DNA from: Candidatus Poseidoniaceae archaeon
GTDB taxonomy: Archaea > Thermoplasmatota > Poseidoniia > Poseidoniales > Poseidoniaceae
Assembly (NCBI GenBank): GCA_029250345.1
Contig: JAQXFL010000186.1
Coordinates: 1 to 6,316, forward strand
DNA length: 6,316 bases
Direction: 5' to 3'
Position numbers and translations under genes: made by a program
The notes under the pieces: model-generated
Told to the model about the DNA's origin: nothing
Seen by the model: only the letters and a program-made list of their open reading frames with translations
The model's database searches: none
In this document: one piece after another, positions 5,001 to 6,316 of the stretch
How the letters are laid out: every line of letters begins with the position of its first letter
Numbering within the stretch: the stretch's first letter is position 1

Positions 5001-6316
5001 GTCATCGTCCAAGTCTTCGACCAGGCCGCCTGTAGCGTTGTAGTTCTCAGGCAATTGGTCTGGCATGGAATCGCCATCGGTGTCTGCGAGAACTTGAAGT
5101 TGCACAATGAAACTGTCGTTGAACAGGCTCGAGTTCGAGTAGATTGTGAAGTTCGTAAGACCAATGACTTCTGTAGGAGTACCGTATATCGTTCCATTTG
5201 ACTCACCGAACATCAATCCTTGTGGTAGTTCAGGATGAATCTCAAACTGAGAACCATTGATGGTTGAAATAGGAGCGAGAGCGTTGATGGTCAAATTATC
5301 CAGCATGTAGATAGGGCCAGCAGATGTATCGTAAACTGTGTCTTCAACGGTGATGTTCACGTATACCATCATACTTCCATCGTCATTGGATGCAGTGATT
5401 GTGTAGAGCGTTTGGCTGGTAATTTCAACAGGCACACCGCTGATACGACCGGTTGAAGGGTCAAACGAAAGGCCCGCCGAAAGTTCAGGTGTAATCGACC
5501 ATTGCAGAACAGCTCCACCCGTAGAAAGAGGAACCATATCGACAACACTGGAATTACTGAGCAATTCGACATCACTTGGAACATACTCTACGATTGGAAC
5601 GCTGTCAAGCACGGTGATGTTGATGTATGCAGTAGCGGTTCCACCGGTGTTCGTTGCATTTACAGTGAACATGGTGCGATTGAATAATTCGATTGGTGTT
5701 CCGCTAAGAACACCAGTTGAGGTATCAAACGTAAGGCCATTTGGTAGCGCTGGACTGATGGTCCAGGAGATAATTTCACCTGCACCGGTCAATGTCGGTG
5801 CAAGAGGTAGATCTACGCTTGCTGTGTCGTTGGTCATGCTCAAGTCGTCAGGTAGGTAGGTCACGGTTGGGATTGAATCAACAACTGTGATGTTCACATA
5901 TGTTGTTGCAGTTCCACCGCTGTTCGTTGCGTTGATGGTAAACATCGTGCGAGTCAGTAATTCGACAGCAGTTCCGCTAAGAACACCAGTTGAGGTGTCA
6001 AACACAAGTCCATTTGGCAATGCTGGGCTGATGGTCCAAGAGACAACCTCACCTGCGCCGGTCAATGTCGGTGCAAGTGGTAGGTCGCTGCTTACCGTGT
6101 CGTTCGTCATGCTCAAATCGTCTGGTGTGTAAGCAACGTTTGGAACAACATCGATAACCGTGATGTTGACGTACACTGTTGCAGTTCCGCCAGTGTTCGT
6201 TCCGTTAATGACGAACATGCTTCGGGCGAGCAATTCTGTTGCTGTTCCGCTGATGGTACCGGTCGAGGTGTCAAACGCAAGTCCGCTTGGTAGAGCAGGA
6301 CTGATGGTCCAAGAGA
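2010..6316 (-). CDS. Giant single-pass surface protein: Ig-like repeats, Ca-binding repeats, TM helix, cytoplasmic coil and paired HhH modules (5'-partial)
   Basis: The last 1434 residues are visible (numbered from the first full codon at 6314); the frame stays open to the right edge, so the true start is outside. Order: one partial and four more Ig-like repeats (1-410), aspartate-rich DxDxDG repeats likely binding calcium (411-672), a further Ig-like domain (679-776), an acidic DSDNDSNDSD linker, then a transmembrane helix (792-810, CCLPLLLLLLLVFLL) with RRRK behind it. By the positive-inside rule the N-terminal part is outside the cell. That agrees with about 31 N-x-S/T sequons before the helix against about 6 after it. 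The ~620-residue tail holds a beta-rich domain I do not recognise (about 832-955, GTREDPFVV to VYFKWAVDI), a basic patch (KKSKNKSKKK), an Ala/Lys/Glu/Asp helix (1018-1165), and two helix-hairpin-helix modules (1174-1327, 1342-1429) with KGIGPFIEEKLNALGI. The ectodomain role is probably adhesion or cell-surface structure. The tail could touch DNA or protein. No frameshift is seen. Confidence 0.85.
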   Translation of the reverse strand, partial: SWTISPALPSGLAFDTSTGTISGTATELLARSMFVINGTNTGGTATVYVNITVIDVVPNVAYTPDDLSMTNDTVSSDLPLAPTLTGAGEVVSWTISPALPNGLVFDTSTGVLSGTAVELLTRTMFTINATNSGGTATTYVNITVVDSIPTVTYLPDDLSMTNDTASVDLPLAPTLTGAGEIISWTISPALPNGLTFDTSTGVLSGTPIELFNRTMFTVNATNTGGTATAYINITVLDSVPIVEYVPSDVELLSNSSVVDMVPLSTGGAVLQWSITPELSAGLSFDPSTGRISGVPVEITSQTLYTITASNDDGSMMVYVNITVEDTVYDTSAGPIYMLDNLTINALAPISTINGSQFEIHPELPQGLMFGESNGTIYGTPTEVIGLTNFTIYSNSSLFNDSFIVQLQVLADTDGDSMPDQLPENYNATGGLVEDLDDDGDGFTDADEGDCLSDSLDSNSVPLDLDGDSVCDALDDDIDGDGLLNSVEDNTGNYTSVNSTGTDPLNADTDGDGICDGPTAINGTCTMGPDAFPNDKSASIDTDGDGMPDELNGTSTSTPPLVEDTDDDGDSVLDVDDAFPLDASESVDTDGDGTGDNEDTDDDGDSVLDVADAFPLDSNETIDTDGDGTGDNEDTDDDDDGWSDVNESACGTDALSNASTPADTDSDLICDSLDELLDLPFNLTYPSNNLTLIIGEEMTPLLPNITGAGEVATWEIEGELPDGLVFGWSPARDAQLDGSIRGTPTVELDLTTYTIWGNNSGYSQSYMVTLGVEKPELTPDSDNDSNDSDSNSMYVLCCLPLLLLLLLVFLLRRRKPVLLDAEPEHTTSKPKCKSGSGTREDPFVVTPLANVTSGSLVFSKEAFTTKEVEPSGAYDARDEYNSDNEGRFKVVNHHIDADELEDDDVALARQLISDEDGVLKYQLAFDDRDVPSDASESYETLFKVGNGSVYFKWAVDIASDKKSKNKSKKKAKVAAKADEESLNKAQIIADATGRTVESIVEDLEDDGIVNLSNESNEQAKADAKAAKEAKAKAEADAKDAKDAKAQAEADAKAAKEVKAKAEADAKAAKDAEAKAKAEADAKAAKNAKAEAEADAKAAKEAKEKAEADAKAAKEIQAQAEADTKAANEAKAKAEAEAKAAKQAKAKAEAEAKAAAEAAKKQAAKKPATQDVKKQEELERVKSRADTIDFKTLGKATTSTLKTEVQKGATTLQVSDASEFEDAGSAAIIDESGSSVISWTGKDGNALTGVKGVTRVFGTATVVMVKDDLQVIKGIGPFIEEKLNALGITTYRQIANMDAKLETQVNEAIEFFPGRVKRDQWANQAKILLGEDVKIDEKALQQAEDLERISKKAESIDFATLGVATLDEKDDLQTIKGIGPFIEEKLNALGIYTFEQVGNMTPDIETQVNKAIEFFPGRVKRDEWAKQARELHSNKK
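2028..2291 (-). other. HhH module B, C-terminal copy without insert
   Basis: It repeats module A: EDLERISKKAESIDFATLG runs straight into KDDLQTIKGIGPFIEEKLNA, then IETQVNKAIEFFPGRVKRDE and WAKQAREL. The hairpin core KGIGPFIEEKLNALGI and the block AIEFFPGRVKRD are identical to module A. The beta insert is absent; only VATLDE separates the two parts. The protein ends five residues after it (HSNKK). Confidence 0.75.
2334..2795 (-). other. HhH module A, with inserted phage-tail-like beta domain
   Basis: The module opens with EELERVKSRADTIDFKTLG. It continues after a ~68-residue insert with KDDLQVIKGIGPFIEEKLNA and ends ETQVNEAIEFFPGRVKRD plus QWANQAKIL. KGIGP is the helix-hairpin-helix hairpin. 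The trailing F-x-GR-[IV]-x-R-x-x-W-x-x-Q-A pattern is one I know from HhH extensions fused to proteins such as alphaproteobacterial NuoE or ribosomal L21. The insert (2729-2526) contains TLKTEVQKGATTLQVSDASE and later VISWTGKDGNALTGVKGVTR, which resembles the 'aGattipV ... YTGktgntLtGVtRg' beta domain common in phage tail and other structural proteins. Confidence 0.7.
2820..3263 (-). repeat. 42-bp (14-residue) tandem repeat encoding an Ala/Lys/Glu/Asp-rich helix
   Basis: Nine units starting AEADAK or AEAEAK (one AEADTK), plus a divergent leading unit, follow one another at 14-residue steps, that is two heptads per unit. One unit (AEADAKAAKDAEAKAK) is 16 residues, adding two to the register. 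The composition is nearly all Ala, Lys, Glu and Asp, resembling the long helix of bacterial TolA; this resemblance may be compositional only. It should form a long charged helix or coiled coil linking the membrane-proximal domain to the C-terminal HhH modules. Confidence 0.8.
3885..3941 (-). other. Transmembrane helix of the giant surface protein
   Basis: Encodes MYVLCCLPLLLLLLLVFLL, immediately followed by RRRK. The preceding 15 residues are acidic and Ser/Asn-rich, and the following side is basic, so the helix should act as a stop-transfer anchor with the C-terminus inside. Two adjacent cysteines sit near the outer face. It is the only convincing hydrophobic segment in the 1434 visible residues. 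Confidence 0.85.
4299..5084 (-). repeat. Aspartate-rich calcium-binding (thrombospondin type 3-like) repeat region
   Basis: About 260 residues with repeated DTDGDGxxD and DxDDDGD motifs spaced by short linkers (DTDGDSMPD, DLDDDGDGFTD, DTDGDGICD, DTDGDGMPD, DTDGDGTGD twice). The pattern matches thrombospondin type 3/EF-hand-like loops that bind calcium and stiffen surface proteins. Cysteines occur in several units (SVCD, GICD, LICD, GDCLSD, ACGTD), so some disulphides are possible. Within it, 4631-4527 and 4526-4422 form two direct 105-bp units (35 residues) sharing EDTDDDGDSVLDV, DAFPLD and DTDGDGTGDN. Confidence 0.85.
5085..6316 (-). repeat. Tandem 273-bp (91-residue) Ig-like repeats
   Basis: Units lie at 6316-6144 (partial), 6143-5871, 5870-5598, 5597-5340 and 5339-5085. 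Each encodes P-x-V-x-Y, then LPLAPTLTGAGE, WTISPALPNGL, FDTSTGVLSGT, and a final T-x-Y-V-N-I-T-V strand, which fits the putative Ig (He_PIG) family of cell-surface proteins. The phase is exactly 91 codons between the first full units. Similarity is high among the right-hand units (LSMTNDT, SWTISPALPNGL and STGVLSGT all recur) and fades toward the membrane, where the last two units keep only core residues. More units almost certainly lie beyond the right edge. Confidence 0.85.

Overview
The window most resembles genomic DNA of a marine planktonic euryarchaeon of the Poseidoniia (Marine Group II) type. The reasoning is protein-level and partly inferred. There is a Bat-type HTH_10 regulator, a family concentrated in archaea. 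There are TATA-like boxes upstream of the genes. There are also two very large surface proteins built from putative Ig-like and calcium-binding aspartate-rich repeats, with short leucine-rich anchors. No rRNA or other phylogenetic marker is present, so the assignment is tentative.

Layout, left to right. (1) Bases 1-197, minus strand: the N-terminus of a secreted or surface protein that runs off the left edge, with a clear signal peptide and the beginning of the same Ig-like repeat seen in the large protein at the right. (2) Bases 198-441: a divergent promoter region with one TATA-like box for each direction. (3) Bases 442-1053, plus strand: a LysE/RhtB-family exporter of 203 residues. (4) Bases 1048-1728, minus strand: a Bat-like HTH_10 transcription regulator, convergent with the exporter and overlapping its 3' end by 6 bp. 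(5) Bases 1729-2009: an intergenic stretch with a T-rich probable termination zone for the gene upstream on the minus strand. (6) Bases 2010-6316, minus strand: the last 1434 residues of a giant single-pass membrane protein whose N-terminus lies beyond the right edge.

The giant protein dominates the window. Outside the cell it has at least five tandem ~91-residue Ig-like repeats, about 260 residues of DxDxDG-type calcium-binding repeats, and one more Ig-like domain next to the membrane. A poly-leucine transmembrane helix followed by RRRK then places about 620 residues in the cytoplasm. These comprise an unrecognised beta-rich domain, a basic patch, a TolA-like Ala/Lys/Glu/Asp helix of 14-residue repeats, and two copies of a helix-hairpin-helix module of the KGIGP type. 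The first copy contains a small beta domain that looks like those of phage tail proteins. A surface protein whose cytoplasmic end carries paired, potentially nucleic-acid-binding HhH modules is the most unusual thing here.

Nothing in the sequence shows that the genes form one pathway. The exporter and regulator are a plausible physiological pair because of their convergent, overlapping ends. The two surface proteins share a repeat family and may belong to one surface-protein island.
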